Positions 9,236 to 17,361 are shown, numbered from the stretch's first letter. The stretch: DNA of 58,656 bases from a virus (IMGVR_UViG_3300043119_000255:1-58656); one strand, 5' to 3'. The notes: generated by a model not told the origin, from the sequence alone. Numbers and translations: made by a program.

Positions 9236-9977
9236 TTGATCCCACGCTGTTGATGTTGATCACAGTTTCCGATGCACCATATTGTTGCGTTGTTATGGTG
9301 TTTAGAGAACCTGTTAGATTTACATACAGAGAGTGACCGAATGTCCCACCGAGGTCAGTTTGTGTAACATCAAAATCATTGTAGTTACCTGTTACTAGGA
9401 TTGTCTGTGATGCATTCGGTGATAGTGCATCCATATTGATTGTGTTATTGTTACCATTGAACTCCATTGAGTTGCGGATATTAGCGCCGGAACCACGGAA
9501 AACAAAGGCATTATTATTGCCAGTGAACTTAGCATTCATGTCAAGTTGGTTACACGAAGAATCTGATTGTAATACTCCGCAACGGATATCTGCGGTATTC
9601 AGGTCACCGATTTGACGAATTGTTACATCGGCGATTCCTTGGGCACCTGTGTCAGATACGACGCCCATATAGAGCGAGTTTCCATTGCCTGTTTGTATTG
9701 CGATGACGCTTTGGTTGTCACCACGTAGGTAAATAGGATCAATAGCAGAACCGATGACATTAGCAGTCCCAGTTTGAACAACGTTAACATCTACGTTATC
9801 TCCTTGCTGATCGATATACACCTTATTGGTTGTGGCAACAGAATTGGCTTCTGTTTCATTTGGCGAAGTTGTTACGATTGCTGGTGGAGTTGGTGCTGTT
9901 GGTAGCACAGTTTGTGCAATCGCAGATGTTCCATAACAAAGAGCAGCGCCAACGAATAAAAACTTACTTAGTTTCAT
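9204..9977 (-). CDS. Curlin-repeat (CsgA/CsgB-like) protein
   Basis: Signal peptide MKLSKFLFVGAALCYGTSAIA, then a Pro/Thr-rich lead and a run of about eight imperfect repeats with the curlin pattern I-x-Q-x-G-x-x-N-x-A/V (VYIDQQGDNVDVNVVQTG, IAIQTGNGNSLYM, VTIRQIGDLNTA, QQYGASETVININ). These form the beta-helix rungs of curli fibres in known CsgA/CsgB. Start at 9977 (MKLSK) rather than the longer frame at 10025, because the longer one lacks a signal peptide at its N-terminus. Directly downstream of CsgG with a 14-bp overlap. Confidence 0.85.
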   Translation of the reverse strand: MKLSKFLFVGAALCYGTSAIAQTVLPTAPTPPAIVTTSPNETEANSVATTNKVYIDQQGDNVDVNVVQTGTANVIGSAIDPIYLRGDNQSVIAIQTGNGNSLYMGVVSDTGAQGIADVTIRQIGDLNTADIRCGVLQSDSSCNQLDMNAKFTGNNNAFVFRGSGANIRNSMEFNGNNNTINMDALSPNASQTILVTGNYNDFDVTQTDLGGTFGHSLYVNLTGSLNTITTQQYGASETVININSVGSNGIFNIKTGH

Positions 9978-10788
9978 TTGTCGTTTCCTTTTGTTTGAAT
10001 CTCCATAGATTTTTCTTTTCACCATCCTTGATCAACTCAACAACGGCCGTTTCTATGGCAGAACGGATCGCATAACTACCTGCTTCATTACTTGTTTGTT
10101 GCCCATCAAATTCAAATGCTTTTGTTGCCATGTCGAAGAATGTAAAAGCAGTAACTCCCTCAGATGTGGAGAGAACTGTTTTCTCTACAGTAACCGAATT
10201 GAGAACTTCGCCGGTTTGGACAGAAACTAGACGAAGACTAACTGTAACTTGGTCTTGTGTATATTGCTGATATGGACCGACGCCAAGGAAGCGAGCACCA
10301 GTACCACCGGTCTTAATGTTTGAGTTATAGTCGATAATACCACCTTCAATGATGATACCCGCAACTTTCAATGGAGGCAGAGGTTCAGCACCTTCACCTG
10401 AAATCTGTTCACGCATTTGACGAACAAGTTGACGTTCTTTGATTAGCGAATCAATACCAACACGTTCAACAGGAACAAACCACTTACCATCACCGGTATC
10501 TTGTAATGTCTTAATCAAATATGCATCTGCACCCTGAGTAACCGCAGTAGAGAAACTTGCAAGAGTAGAAGATGGTTTACGTTGACCAGTTCTATCTGTA
10601 AATGAATACAGTGCAATAGGAATTGGTTGACCATCTAACTCTGGTAGATTCTTGAACAGTTTTGGATTAGCAAAACGCTTGACTTCGGCATCGTCTCTGA
10701 ATAGATATGATTGGTTAGCAGTAGGATGAAGCGCACCAACACAACCAGAAGTTGCAAGAAGAAGTGGAAGGAGAATTAACTTTTTCAT
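9964..10788 (-). CDS. csgG: CsgG, curli secretion channel lipoprotein
   Basis: Outer-membrane nonameric pore that secretes curli subunits. MKKLILLPLLLATSGC gives a lipobox with the acylated Cys. The core contains ALYSFTDRTGQRKPS, STAVTQGADAYLI and VPVERVGIDSLIKERQL, all hallmarks of CsgG. Length (274 residues) matches the family. Start at 10788 chosen for AAGGAG six nt upstream, which sits directly at the csgF stop. Lies between csgF and the curlin gene, the natural partners. Confidence 0.95.
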   Translation of the reverse strand: MKKLILLPLLLATSGCVGALHPTANQSYLFRDDAEVKRFANPKLFKNLPELDGQPIPIALYSFTDRTGQRKPSSTLASFSTAVTQGADAYLIKTLQDTGDGKWFVPVERVGIDSLIKERQLVRQMREQISGEGAEPLPPLKVAGIIIEGGIIDYNSNIKTGGTGARFLGVGPYQQYTQDQVTVSLRLVSVQTGEVLNSVTVEKTVLSTSEGVTAFTFFDMATKAFEFDGQQTSNEAGSYAIRSAIETAVVELIKDGEKKNLWRFKQKETTNETK

Positions 10789-10798
10789 CGTCATCTCC

Positions 10799-11248
10799 TT
10801 AGAACGCAAACGTGGCAATAGGAACAGTAACAACCGTAGTATTACCATTCTTATCGACAACTGTTAGGGTGACTTCTGTTCCAGTCTTGACGTAACTCAC
10901 GGAGTTGCCATCAAGATTGAACGTGCCGGTGCTGGCATTCCCACCTTCTGCGAACAGATTGTTAGAAAGTTGTGTAGCAAGTTGCGCATAAACCTGAGAT
11001 GTAAACAGCGCCATAAACTTTGCAAGAGGAGTGTTTGATGCTTCCGCCCTCGCTAGTGCCGCTTTTGCTGCCTCAGCATCTTTGATTGCTTGTTCCCGAG
11101 AACGCTCTTGTGCATCGATTGATTGCACATGTGAAGACCACCCATAACCAGTAAAGGAAGGTGATTTAAACTGTTGAACAATGGGGTCGGCGTATGCAGG
11201 ACTACTTAGACTTAGTAGTAGCAGGAGCATCGTCGCTCGTTTTAGCAT
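10799..11248 (-). CDS. csgF: CsgF-like curli assembly factor
   Basis: 149 residues with signal peptide (ends PAYA). The mature start IVQQFKSPSFTGYGW corresponds to the CsgF N-terminus, the peptide that inserts into the CsgG pore, followed by a helical Ala/Glu stretch and a beta-rich C-terminus. SD AAGGAAGAG upstream. Its TAA is part of the csgG ribosome site (TAAGGAG). First gene of the surface operon. A 65-nt gap upstream has a CTATAAAG element that might be a weak late promoter. Confidence 0.85.
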   Translation of the reverse strand: MLKRATMLLLLLSLSSPAYADPIVQQFKSPSFTGYGWSSHVQSIDAQERSREQAIKDAEAAKAALARAEASNTPLAKFMALFTSQVYAQLATQLSNNLFAEGGNASTGTFNLDGNSVSYVKTGTEVTLTVVDKNGNTTVVTVPIATFAF

Positions 11249-11313
11249 GTTTCTCTTCCTTTATAGTTTTATTTGAAGAAAAATCTAACTCAAGCGTAAA
11301 TACTTTAAGGATC

Positions 11314-11580
11314 TCAATTTTTATTTTTAACATCATTACTGTGATCCTCTTTTATTTGCAATACAACACTCACCTTCTGATTTAATCTGATAAGATCGTT
11401 ATCTAACATACGAATTCGGTCAATCAACGCGATCAAAATTACATTTGTCTCGCCAATCAACGGCATTAATTTATCTGTTACGAATTTATAAATGAACCAC
11501 ACGAAATATCCCATACCGACTGATGCCACAATGGGAAATCCATACTGCTTCACAAGGTCTGCAATCAGTTGCGGATCCAT
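11314..11580 (-). CDS. Small single-TM membrane protein, holin-like
   Basis: 88 residues: short N-terminal helix, one TM (about 15-35, FPIVASVGMGYFVWFIYKFV), then a charged region predicted as coiled coil. It is a paralogue of the gene at 11580-11867, with the same YGFP/VGFP-IVAS/IAAA start. Starts in the TAATG of that gene's stop. The shape fits phage holins or T4-like membrane spanins, but size and topology are the only evidence. Confidence 0.6.
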   Translation of the reverse strand: MDPQLIADLVKQYGFPIVASVGMGYFVWFIYKFVTDKLMPLIGETNVILIALIDRIRMLDNDLIRLNQKVSVVLQIKEDHSNDVKNKN

Positions 11581-11867
11581 TAGTCCCGCCTTGCGTCATT
11601 CTTCCCGTCGGCTCGTGCAATTCTATCAAGGTCTGGTTTCAAACCCAAAGCGGAACTAACAACAGCATCAACGCGAATAATATCATGGTTCATGGTCTTC
11701 ACTCGGTTATCTAACCCCATGATAATACCCTGCATTCCCTTGATTGCCTTTACAACGCTCTCAAGAATGTAGTTGATGACAAAATACACAAAGACACCAC
11801 CGAGCAAGGCCGCTGCGATGGGGAATCCTACATCTCCAATAAGTTTAAATATAGTATCGTATGACAT
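11580..11867 (-). CDS. Small single-TM membrane protein, holin-like (paralogue)
   Basis: 95 residues from ATG 11867 (MSYDTIFKLIGDVGFPIAAALLGGVF). One TM and a C-terminal helical tail (LDNRVKTMNHDIIRVDAVV), mirroring the next gene. The longer frame to 11978 has no signal for a start and would run over the palindromic promoter. Tandem duplicated small membrane proteins suggest a holin pair or a membrane complex; neither is shown. Confidence 0.6.
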   Translation of the reverse strand: MSYDTIFKLIGDVGFPIAAALLGGVFVYFVINYILESVVKAIKGMQGIIMGLDNRVKTMNHDIIRVDAVVSSALGLKPDLDRIARADGKNDARRD

Positions 11868-11875
11868 ATCACTTC

Positions 11876-11887
11876 TATTTATAAATA
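11876..11887. promoter_or_regulatory. Palindromic late-promoter box TATTTATAAATA
   Basis: A perfect 12-bp palindrome that reads TATAAATA, the T4 late -10 consensus, on both strands. On the plus strand it stands 23 nt before the GTG of 11911-12828, leaving room for its ribosome site. On the minus strand it stands only 8 nt before ATG 11867, which would give a nearly leaderless mRNA. Confidence 0.55.
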
Positions 11888-11910
11888 AAAGTAAAAAAGG
11901 AACAGATTTA

Positions 11911-12828
11911 GTGACAGCAAATACAATTTTATCTGACATTAACGAAATCTGGACCGGGTATGTTATCAACGGTAACAAATGGTTTGACCCTGTGGCCCAA
12001 GTGCAGTTTAATCAGCGCACAAAACAAGCAACAAAAGAAGAAGTTGATGATGCCAAGGGTAAGGCCGAAGCGATGGCAAAAGAATTCATCGCATGGGCTA
12101 AGACTAAGAAGTATTCTGGTACGGTGTCGGGTGTATATTGGACTGCTAGACCGGGATCTATGACTTCCGCAGTCGGAGTTGAAGTCGATCAGAAGAAAAA
12201 CCCAACTGATATTCTAGTTAAATTCACTTTTGGACCAGCAAATGGGTTTTTGGGTCTATCCGCAAAAGCAACAAAGGGCAGCGGCGATATTGGCTTCAAA
12301 AATCCGGGAATCGGCACTGTTGATAAGTCGCTGGGACTAGATTTGGCAGACACGAACAAGAAATTAGAAGACGAAGTAGTAAAAGAACTCAAACTACCAG
12401 AGTCCAAGACGTTAAGAAAGTCTTATATTAGACAGAGACCCGCTTTAAAAAAGATAACTGAGAAAAAAGGCTCAGAAATTATGTCTAAGTTGCGTGATGC
12501 GCTCTTAGTCAAGCTAAAATCGATGCAAACTAAGAATTTGCGCGCCTATATTATCAGTGATTGGATGGATGCAGAAGAAGTTTACCCTCCATACATCAAA
12601 GTAACAGGAAAAGGGAGCAAAGCTCCCTATACTGCCGACACAACTGACCCATTGAACAATACAAAACTGTCAAAACTGATAGCCGCGACAACAATTACCT
12701 TGACAAAAGAGGGAAATGAGTCAATTGGTGTTGCTGTCAACGGCTCTCATATAATGAAAATGCGTTTTAAGTATGAATCAGAGAAAGTTGCTTCTTCTAT
12801 GAAGCTATCTGGCGACCCCTGGCCTTAA
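11911..12828 (+). CDS. Phage protein with possible PD-(D/E)XK-like core
   Basis: 305 residues from GTG 11911, with AAAAGG upstream and a TATAAATA box at 11880-11887. The frame is open further upstream, but that part overlaps the divergent holin-like gene. No firm family assignment. Notable is NPTDILVKF ... GFLGLSAKAT: a D followed about 20 residues later by S-x-K on a hydrophobic strand. This is the spacing of PD-(D/E)XK nucleases in which Ser replaces the acidic residue. That reading is tentative. Confidence 0.7.
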   Translation: MTANTILSDINEIWTGYVINGNKWFDPVAQVQFNQRTKQATKEEVDDAKGKAEAMAKEFIAWAKTKKYSGTVSGVYWTARPGSMTSAVGVEVDQKKNPTDILVKFTFGPANGFLGLSAKATKGSGDIGFKNPGIGTVDKSLGLDLADTNKKLEDEVVKELKLPESKTLRKSYIRQRPALKKITEKKGSEIMSKLRDALLVKLKSMQTKNLRAYIISDWMDAEEVYPPYIKVTGKGSKAPYTADTTDPLNNTKLSKLIAATTITLTKEGNESIGVAVNGSHIMKMRFKYESEKVASSMKLSGDPWP

Positions 12829-13766
12829 ACGAATTCGTCTACGTCTAGTGCCATTGAATATTTTGTGTCTGGCGGCAGAGTAATCAGCTTCATACCATAA
12901 TTGTTGACGCCTTCGGGAAGAACAACGCCGTCTTTTAGCTTCAATGTATTCTTCTTGAACGGCGTATAGTCAACATAGTGATGCCAGCGACCATAACGCC
13001 ATACAACACGAGCAACATCTGGGTGCATATCAGCCAACATCTGTGACTTGTTGATGGTACCCTTCTCGTGGTAACGCTTGCCTTCTACTTCTTCACCCTC
13101 TTCCAAGAATTCTTTGTGATAGAACTCTGCGGTGTTACCACCCTTGATGGTCTGTGTAGCAACTTTACCCTGCAAGAACGCATTGAACTGCACCGTGCAG
13201 TCACCATCTTTGAGAACGCGAAGACAGATATCGGTATCTTCATTGTAACGACCGCGCCAACGATGCTTACAATCGTTGCGGATTAGCAATGTCGAGTAGA
13301 TACGAGTGTTTGCGACATACGGAGGATACTTCTGGTTCGGTGCAATGAAGAAACGATACTGCGGACCAGCAATGTAAAGGTTCTCATAGCGGTCAAAGAA
13401 GTCTTCCATGACAGTGAAGAACACACCAGACTCTACGCGAATACGTTCGTTGCGATGAAGACGATAGAAATCTGAAATGTTATCGTCTAGAACCCAGTGA
13501 GCGGTAGCACCAATACTGATAGAGTGGTCCCATGCCCAGTTTCTAGCACGACCAGGACCATCTCCGTGATTGGAGAACGGAGCAACAAGCAGAGTTACAT
13601 AATCAGTTAGACCAAAATTGATTTTAGCCTGTTCATAGTCTGCTTCATCTTGAGGTTCGATGATGATATAATGCGGTATCTTCATGCGAGTCAGCGACCG
13701 CGAAGTAATCATAGTGTCAGCGCGTCCCTTAGAAACAATGTAAACGGGATACTTAGGGTTAGTCAT
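12825..13766 (-). CDS. GT-A fold glycosyltransferase, TET-associated type
   Basis: Begins YPVYIVSKGRADTMITSRSL, then VEPQDE and HWVLDDN, the nucleotide-sugar/metal DxD-like site, followed by RNW, NEDTD and KGGNT. This set matches the TET/JBP-associated glycosyltransferase (TAGT) family of phages, which adds sugars to modified bases in hypermodified DNA. No TET-type oxygenase gene sits next to it, though several 2OG enzymes occur later in the window. Starts in the TAATG of the neighbouring glycosyltransferase-like gene. Confidence 0.75.
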   Translation of the reverse strand: MTNPKYPVYIVSKGRADTMITSRSLTRMKIPHYIIIEPQDEADYEQAKINFGLTDYVTLLVAPFSNHGDGPGRARNWAWDHSISIGATAHWVLDDNISDFYRLHRNERIRVESGVFFTVMEDFFDRYENLYIAGPQYRFFIAPNQKYPPYVANTRIYSTLLIRNDCKHRWRGRYNEDTDICLRVLKDGDCTVQFNAFLQGKVATQTIKGGNTAEFYHKEFLEEGEEVEGKRYHEKGTINKSQMLADMHPDVARVVWRYGRWHHYVDYTPFKKNTLKLKDGVVLPEGVNNYGMKLITLPPDTKYSMALDVDEFV

Positions 13767-14617
13767 TAAAATAAATCCTCCAAATTACCTCTTTGGGCCG
13801 AACCAAGGGCTTCACTCCAGCGTATTTTACTCTTACCAAAATCACGAAATCCACCTTTGATACGCTCACCAGTCTTATCGTCATATAAAATTGTGAAAAT
13901 ACCAGGGAACATCGATTCAACTATCTTATGATCCCGCTGTGTATTCTCATACGTCTGTTCATCCCACACAGTAGAAGTCATATCAGCTTTGTGGACACTG
14001 TTATTAAAGAATACAAACTCTTGACTGACACGATTGCCATAACCATGAGCCAATAAACTCAAAAGAAAAACAACATCTTCTGCGACTTTCACGCGAGTTA
14101 GTTCAAGTTCGGGTAGTAAGTCTTTGAAATCATTACCATTTACAAAGATTGCACTACTAAGAGAAGAGTTGTTGCTATACGCACTGTCTTGTGGTGGGTT
14201 CTCGGCATGACCAGGACCACATACTGTCACAGTCGCATCGTCTAACCACTTACTATATAGGTCAAACATTTCTAGGACATCTTCGTCTGTAGCTTTACGC
14301 TTAGACATTTCCATGTTAGACACGCCAGTCCAGTATTTGGCGTTGCGTCTACCGAATGTAAGGTCATCATCAATAACTGCATACTTCATATTCTGTCCAG
14401 CCTCGTAGATTATCTTACGAGTCTTGGGTAAGCAATAGTAGTCAGTCAGATTGATTTCTTCTGGCAACACCAGATACTCGCATGGGTAATGATATTGGTC
14501 ACGCTCCCACGCCTGCACAACCATCGTTACTCTACTCTTCAACTCTTCGGGAAGATTATTGTATGTAATCTGGTTGTCAGCCCGCTTGACTGTGGGAATG
14601 AAGATACGTTCAATCAT
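13766..14617 (-). CDS. Second GT-A-like glycosyltransferase
   Basis: 283 residues from ATG 14617 (MIERIFIPTVKRADNQITYNNLP), coupled by ATGA to the gene upstream. IFIPTVKR at the N-terminus, KYAVIDDDLTF (DDD metal site) near residue 85 and KVAEDVVF near 190 are laid out as in GT-A enzymes. It is related in plan to the TAGT-like gene next door, so the two may add successive sugars (inference). Confidence 0.65.
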   Translation of the reverse strand: MIERIFIPTVKRADNQITYNNLPEELKSRVTMVVQAWERDQYHYPCEYLVLPEEINLTDYYCLPKTRKIIYEAGQNMKYAVIDDDLTFGRRNAKYWTGVSNMEMSKRKATDEDVLEMFDLYSKWLDDATVTVCGPGHAENPPQDSAYSNNSSLSSAIFVNGNDFKDLLPELELTRVKVAEDVVFLLSLLAHGYGNRVSQEFVFFNNSVHKADMTSTVWDEQTYENTQRDHKIVESMFPGIFTILYDDKTGERIKGGFRDFGKSKIRWSEALGSAQRGNLEDLF

Positions 14618-15225
14618 TCTTCCACCCACCGCAGAAGATAGTTTGGTGTTCGCTCTAGCTTGGGGTGCCAGATAGCCTTAGACTTATCCGTTAGCACCTG
14701 GTCAATACGCCGCGAGAACTCTTCATAGTCCTCAAGCCGACGGAACTTCACAATCACCGACCGAATGGGACCACTATCTTCTAGATACTCAAACTCTGGC
14801 ATCCCCACCCAATGCTCTTTCCAAGCACTCTCTTCCGTTTCGTTCACTTCCACTTCAAGCGAAGCTAGATTCTTATCCTTTCGCGGAGCGCACAAACGCA
14901 TATCCACATCCACCAATGGCACTTGGCCATCGTCAAACAGCGAAGCGCGAGGGTCTGCCAAAGGGTACCAGAAGTCTTTCAGGTTATTCGCTACGATATA
15001 CCCGATACGTTTCGAGAAGTCTACGATATCCTCAACGCTGCGGAAGTGGACGTAGATAGCCTTCCATAAATCAGGGTCGACCTTACGCTTACCAGAATTA
15101 TCCGCAAGGGGCGTATCTATCACCCCTACCAAATGCTCCAGGGACATGCGATACTCGTCTTGCATACGCGCATCTTGGTCCAGATAGTTTTCGTATTCGC
15201 CAGATTCTTTTACATCTACCGTCAT
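14614..15225 (-). CDS. Tandem-domain phage protein of unknown function
   Basis: 203 residues containing two copies of one domain: IYVHFRSVEDIVDFSKRIG ... DFWYPLAD (about 56-95) and VIVKFRRLEDYEEFSRRID ... AIWHPKLER (about 148-190). The repeated F-R-s-x-E-D-x-x-x-F-S-x-R-I pattern is an internal duplication. SD AAGGAG overlaps the stop of the sulfotransferase-like gene. Its position between glycosyltransferases and a sulfotransferase suggests a role in the same modification pathway (inference only). Confidence 0.7.
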   Translation of the reverse strand: MTVDVKESGEYENYLDQDARMQDEYRMSLEHLVGVIDTPLADNSGKRKVDPDLWKAIYVHFRSVEDIVDFSKRIGYIVANNLKDFWYPLADPRASLFDDGQVPLVDVDMRLCAPRKDKNLASLEVEVNETEESAWKEHWVGMPEFEYLEDSGPIRSVIVKFRRLEDYEEFSRRIDQVLTDKSKAIWHPKLERTPNYLLRWVEE

Positions 15226-15234
15226 AACATCTCC

Positions 15235-15774
15235 TTATTCCACCAATATACCACTATCGTCACCATTTGTCAAGAGTTTCCACTCTTCTGGACTAATTTC
15301 TTTACAGTTTTTAAGAAAATATAGGTAACACGAATACTCTGCTTTCAACTCTGGTGTAATCTCAATAGTAGAGTGGTGTGTTGCTACAGTATCCGTAGAG
15401 ACAGTAAGAGAAGACTTAGAGATATACTCAGATAATCTATCGAACCTTATTATCTCAAATGGGATAGAAGCATCTATTAGAGATAGATACGGAGAATTGT
15501 GGGAGTTTATCCATTCCTCTCGTGTAATCTTTTTCCGAGACTTTTTAGAGTATGTTTTTCTACTAGCATCATTCGCATCAAATCTTCGTGTAGATACCCA
15601 CCTATCAAAAGGATGTCTTATTACAAGAATTCGTCTAGAAGTAGAGTGTAACCAGCGAGAAAGATCCGCATCATTTTGAGAATAGGGAACAATGCCGAAG
15701 TATTCATACATTGAAGTATGACCGCATCGTGCAGCGGTAAACACACATACTTTACCATTGTCATGTATGAACAC
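15235..15774 (-). CDS. Sulfotransferase-like protein
   Basis: 179 residues, GTG start at 15774. FTAARCGHTSM near residue 13 matches the 5'-phosphosulfate loop (P-loop-like) of sulfotransferases. RRILVIRHPFDRWVS near 47-60 matches the 3'-phosphate-binding segment (R-x-P-x-x-R). It is shorter than typical carbohydrate sulfotransferases (about 250) but keeps both PAPS motifs. Predicted to move a sulfate from PAPS to a sugar or protein; with two glycosyltransferases adjacent, a sulfated glycan is plausible. Confidence 0.75.
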   Translation of the reverse strand: MFIHDNGKVCVFTAARCGHTSMYEYFGIVPYSQNDADLSRWLHSTSRRILVIRHPFDRWVSTRRFDANDASRKTYSKKSRKKITREEWINSHNSPYLSLIDASIPFEIIRFDRLSEYISKSSLTVSTDTVATHHSTIEITPELKAEYSCYLYFLKNCKEISPEEWKLLTNGDDSGILVE

Positions 15775-15781
15775 TTAGAAT

Positions 15782-16006
15782 TTACTTTCTGTATTGTTTA
15801 ACGATAGAAGCATCAACTAACTTCCACAGAATTTGCTCAATCATATTGGCTTCTTCATCCATATCCATAGCAAAGAGGGCATTCTGTAGCATACCTACTG
15901 AACCATCTACGAGCGCGTCGAAGTAGGGCGTATCAGCCTGCAACGCTTCTTCAAGTGTAGTCACGGGTGCAAACGGAGTGCCATCAATCTTAGTAACGTT
16001 ATTCAT
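15782..16006 (-). CDS. Small acidic protein of unknown function
   Basis: 74 residues, SD GAGG seven nt before ATG 16006. Acidic and helical, no motif recognised. Precedes the sulfotransferase-like gene by 7 bp and probably shares its transcript. Confidence 0.65.
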   Translation of the reverse strand: MNNVTKIDGTPFAPVTTLEEALQADTPYFDALVDGSVGMLQNALFAMDMDEEANMIEQILWKLVDASIVKQYRK

Positions 16007-16020
16007 TATATTACCTCATC

Positions 16021-16248
16021 TATTTAGGTGCCAAATCTGGCCGGAAAAATTTTTTGGGTGCCAGGAAATAAAAATTGCGGTGCGTGGCGGTGCGTGGCAG
16101 CTTTTTTTGGTCCACAGGAAGACCTTTCAAAGCTCTAGTGTGTGCTAAACCCCCGGTCCACCACCAACCGTGTGGAGATTTTCTATATGGCTTTCCTGGC
16201 TCTAAGTCTGTGCAACCACTACGGACTACAACCTATACCAACTACAAC
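16021..16248. other. Intergenic stretch with a tandem 10-bp repeat
   Basis: No credible reading frame on either strand. It contains two back-to-back copies of GGTGCGTGGC (16079-16098) and a short inverted repeat GGTCCAC...GACC near 16110-16127. No promoter of the GANTC family is present. Function not evident. Confidence 0.4.
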
Positions 16249-16473
16249 TCACTTCATGGCCCTACGGAGCCGTGCCATATCTTTGTCCATAAAGTCACCA
16301 TCGGCTGCCCACTGACGGAACGCTACACATTCTAGTCCCTTAGCGCCACACTCTTCCATCATAGGACATCCATCACAGGGTACATCCCGTGCGGACTCTG
16401 GTGTTCCAGTATCCAATAGAGCATTCCGTGAAGGTTCATGTTGATAATACTGATCAAAACCTATCATATCCAT
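16249..16473 (-). CDS. Small Cys-rich protein, probable zinc binder
   Basis: 74 residues; the centre reads CDGCPMMEECGAKGLECVAFRQW, four cysteines in a C-x2-C-x5-C-x6-C spacing with a trailing F-R-x-W, a pattern shared by many small phage proteins. Good SD (AAAGGA). Probably metal binding; function unknown. Confidence 0.75.
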   Translation of the reverse strand: MDMIGFDQYYQHEPSRNALLDTGTPESARDVPCDGCPMMEECGAKGLECVAFRQWAADGDFMDKDMARLRRAMK

Positions 16474-16485
16474 AATATAATTCCT

Positions 16486-16695
16486 TTAAACACCAAAGTC
16501 ATCGATGATTTGCTCTACAGCGATCTCAATAATCTTCTCGAAATCATCATCTGGATGAAGCGAGTGATCGATGGAGACATCATTGTAGATTTCACTACAG
16601 GCTTGTTCAGCCAGCTTACCATGATTACCACTAATGCATTCATAAAAATACTCATAGGGGTCTTCATGAGCGGCGATTTGTTCAAATAAATTCAT
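16486..16695 (-). CDS. Small acidic protein of unknown function
   Basis: 69 residues, acidic, predicted all-helical; SD AAAGGAATTA before ATG 16695. Lies between two small genes with identical ribosome-site spacing, downstream of the promoter at 17072-17099. No family recognised. Confidence 0.7.
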   Translation of the reverse strand: MNLFEQIAAHEDPYEYFYECISGNHGKLAEQACSEIYNDVSIDHSLHPDDDFEKIIEIAVEQIIDDFGV

Positions 16696-16707
16696 AATGT
16701 AATTCCT

Positions 16708-17040
16708 TTAGAGATAACGTGGGCCAGTCCACTGGATGCTATACCCACCGTCTACGATGTTACCACGTGCTTTGTTCTTCGTAGGTGCATTCCAACCGGC
16801 GGCTTTGAGGATATCACCCTTACGGAAACCCTTAGCGCAATCTTCTTTCTGAATGAAACCCCACACGCTGTTCTGTGTCACGATGCGGATATACTTACGG
16901 CCTTCTTCGACCCGGATACCCTCTACGAACTCGTCATACATACGGTCGTTGATCTCGCTGCGTGGCTTACCACTGCATGTCTGCCATGCGCGGTAATCGG
17001 CGTTGATGTCTTGGATTAGCTGTTCAATCTGGTTCTGCAT
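16708..17040 (-). CDS. Phage protein of unknown function
   Basis: 110 residues, mixed alpha/beta, ends YSIQWTGPRYL. First gene after a GANTC promoter. Its leader reads AGAGAACGAATCATG, so the ribosome site is weak. The middle (VWGFIQKED, FRKGDILKAAGW) resembles small phage proteins of unknown function. No catalytic motif seen. Confidence 0.75.
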   Translation of the reverse strand: MQNQIEQLIQDINADYRAWQTCSGKPRSEINDRMYDEFVEGIRVEEGRKYIRIVTQNSVWGFIQKEDCAKGFRKGDILKAAGWNAPTKNKARGNIVDGGYSIQWTGPRYL

Positions 17041-17071
17041 GATTCGTTCTCTTTCTTCTGACTACTATTTC

Positions 17072-17099
17072 ACTATACACGATTCGCAGGGAATGTCAA
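17072..17099 (-). promoter_or_regulatory. GANTC-spacer early promoter
   Basis: TTGACA at 17099-17094, 16-nt spacer, TATAGT at 17077-17072; GAATC 3 nt before the -10 box. The TGA stop of the upstream gene (17098-17096) lies inside the -35 hexamer. Confidence 0.8.
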
Positions 17100-17260
17100 G
17101 CGGTAATTCGCATTGGATTACCATGTGGTGTAATTAGTTCGGTATACCGTATGCCCGTTTGGACACGCATGTAATTCCAGAACTTACGAGCATCTTCGAA
17201 AGATTCGAACATCTTTGTCTTGAGGGCGTAGTTATAATAGCGATACTGGACTTTATACAT
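17096..17260 (-). CDS. Small protein of unknown function (54 aa)
   Basis: MYKVQYRYYNYALKTKMFES...; basic and Tyr-rich with a fold like short KTKMFESFEDARKFWN helix modules seen in phage small proteins. Starts in TAATG of the preceding membrane peptide and stops within the -35 box of the next promoter, so its 3' end is under double constraint. No function known. Confidence 0.65.
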   Translation of the reverse strand: MYKVQYRYYNYALKTKMFESFEDARKFWNYMRVQTGIRYTELITPHGNPMRITA

Positions 17261-17361
17261 TATACAATCTCCGCAGGGACGAGTTCATAACCAGCAACAA
17301 GGTCTTCACGAACAATCTGGAACATCACGAAGGCGACAACGGCAAGAGCAAACAACCACAT
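17260..17361 (-). CDS. 33-residue single-TM peptide
   Basis: MWLFALAVVAFVMFQIV followed by a short polar tail. One predicted TM. Directly behind a GANTC promoter with leader AAAGTGATTCGAAAATG. Overlaps the next gene by TAATG. Small inner-membrane peptides of this kind are common in T4-like early regions; function unknown. Confidence 0.6.
   Translation of the reverse strand: MWLFALAVVAFVMFQIVREDLVAGYELVPAEIV

Noticed and set aside
16021-16248. A coding region or tRNA in the gap
   Set aside because: No frame with a start and ribosome site on either strand and no cloverleaf; only the 10-bp tandem repeat is notable.
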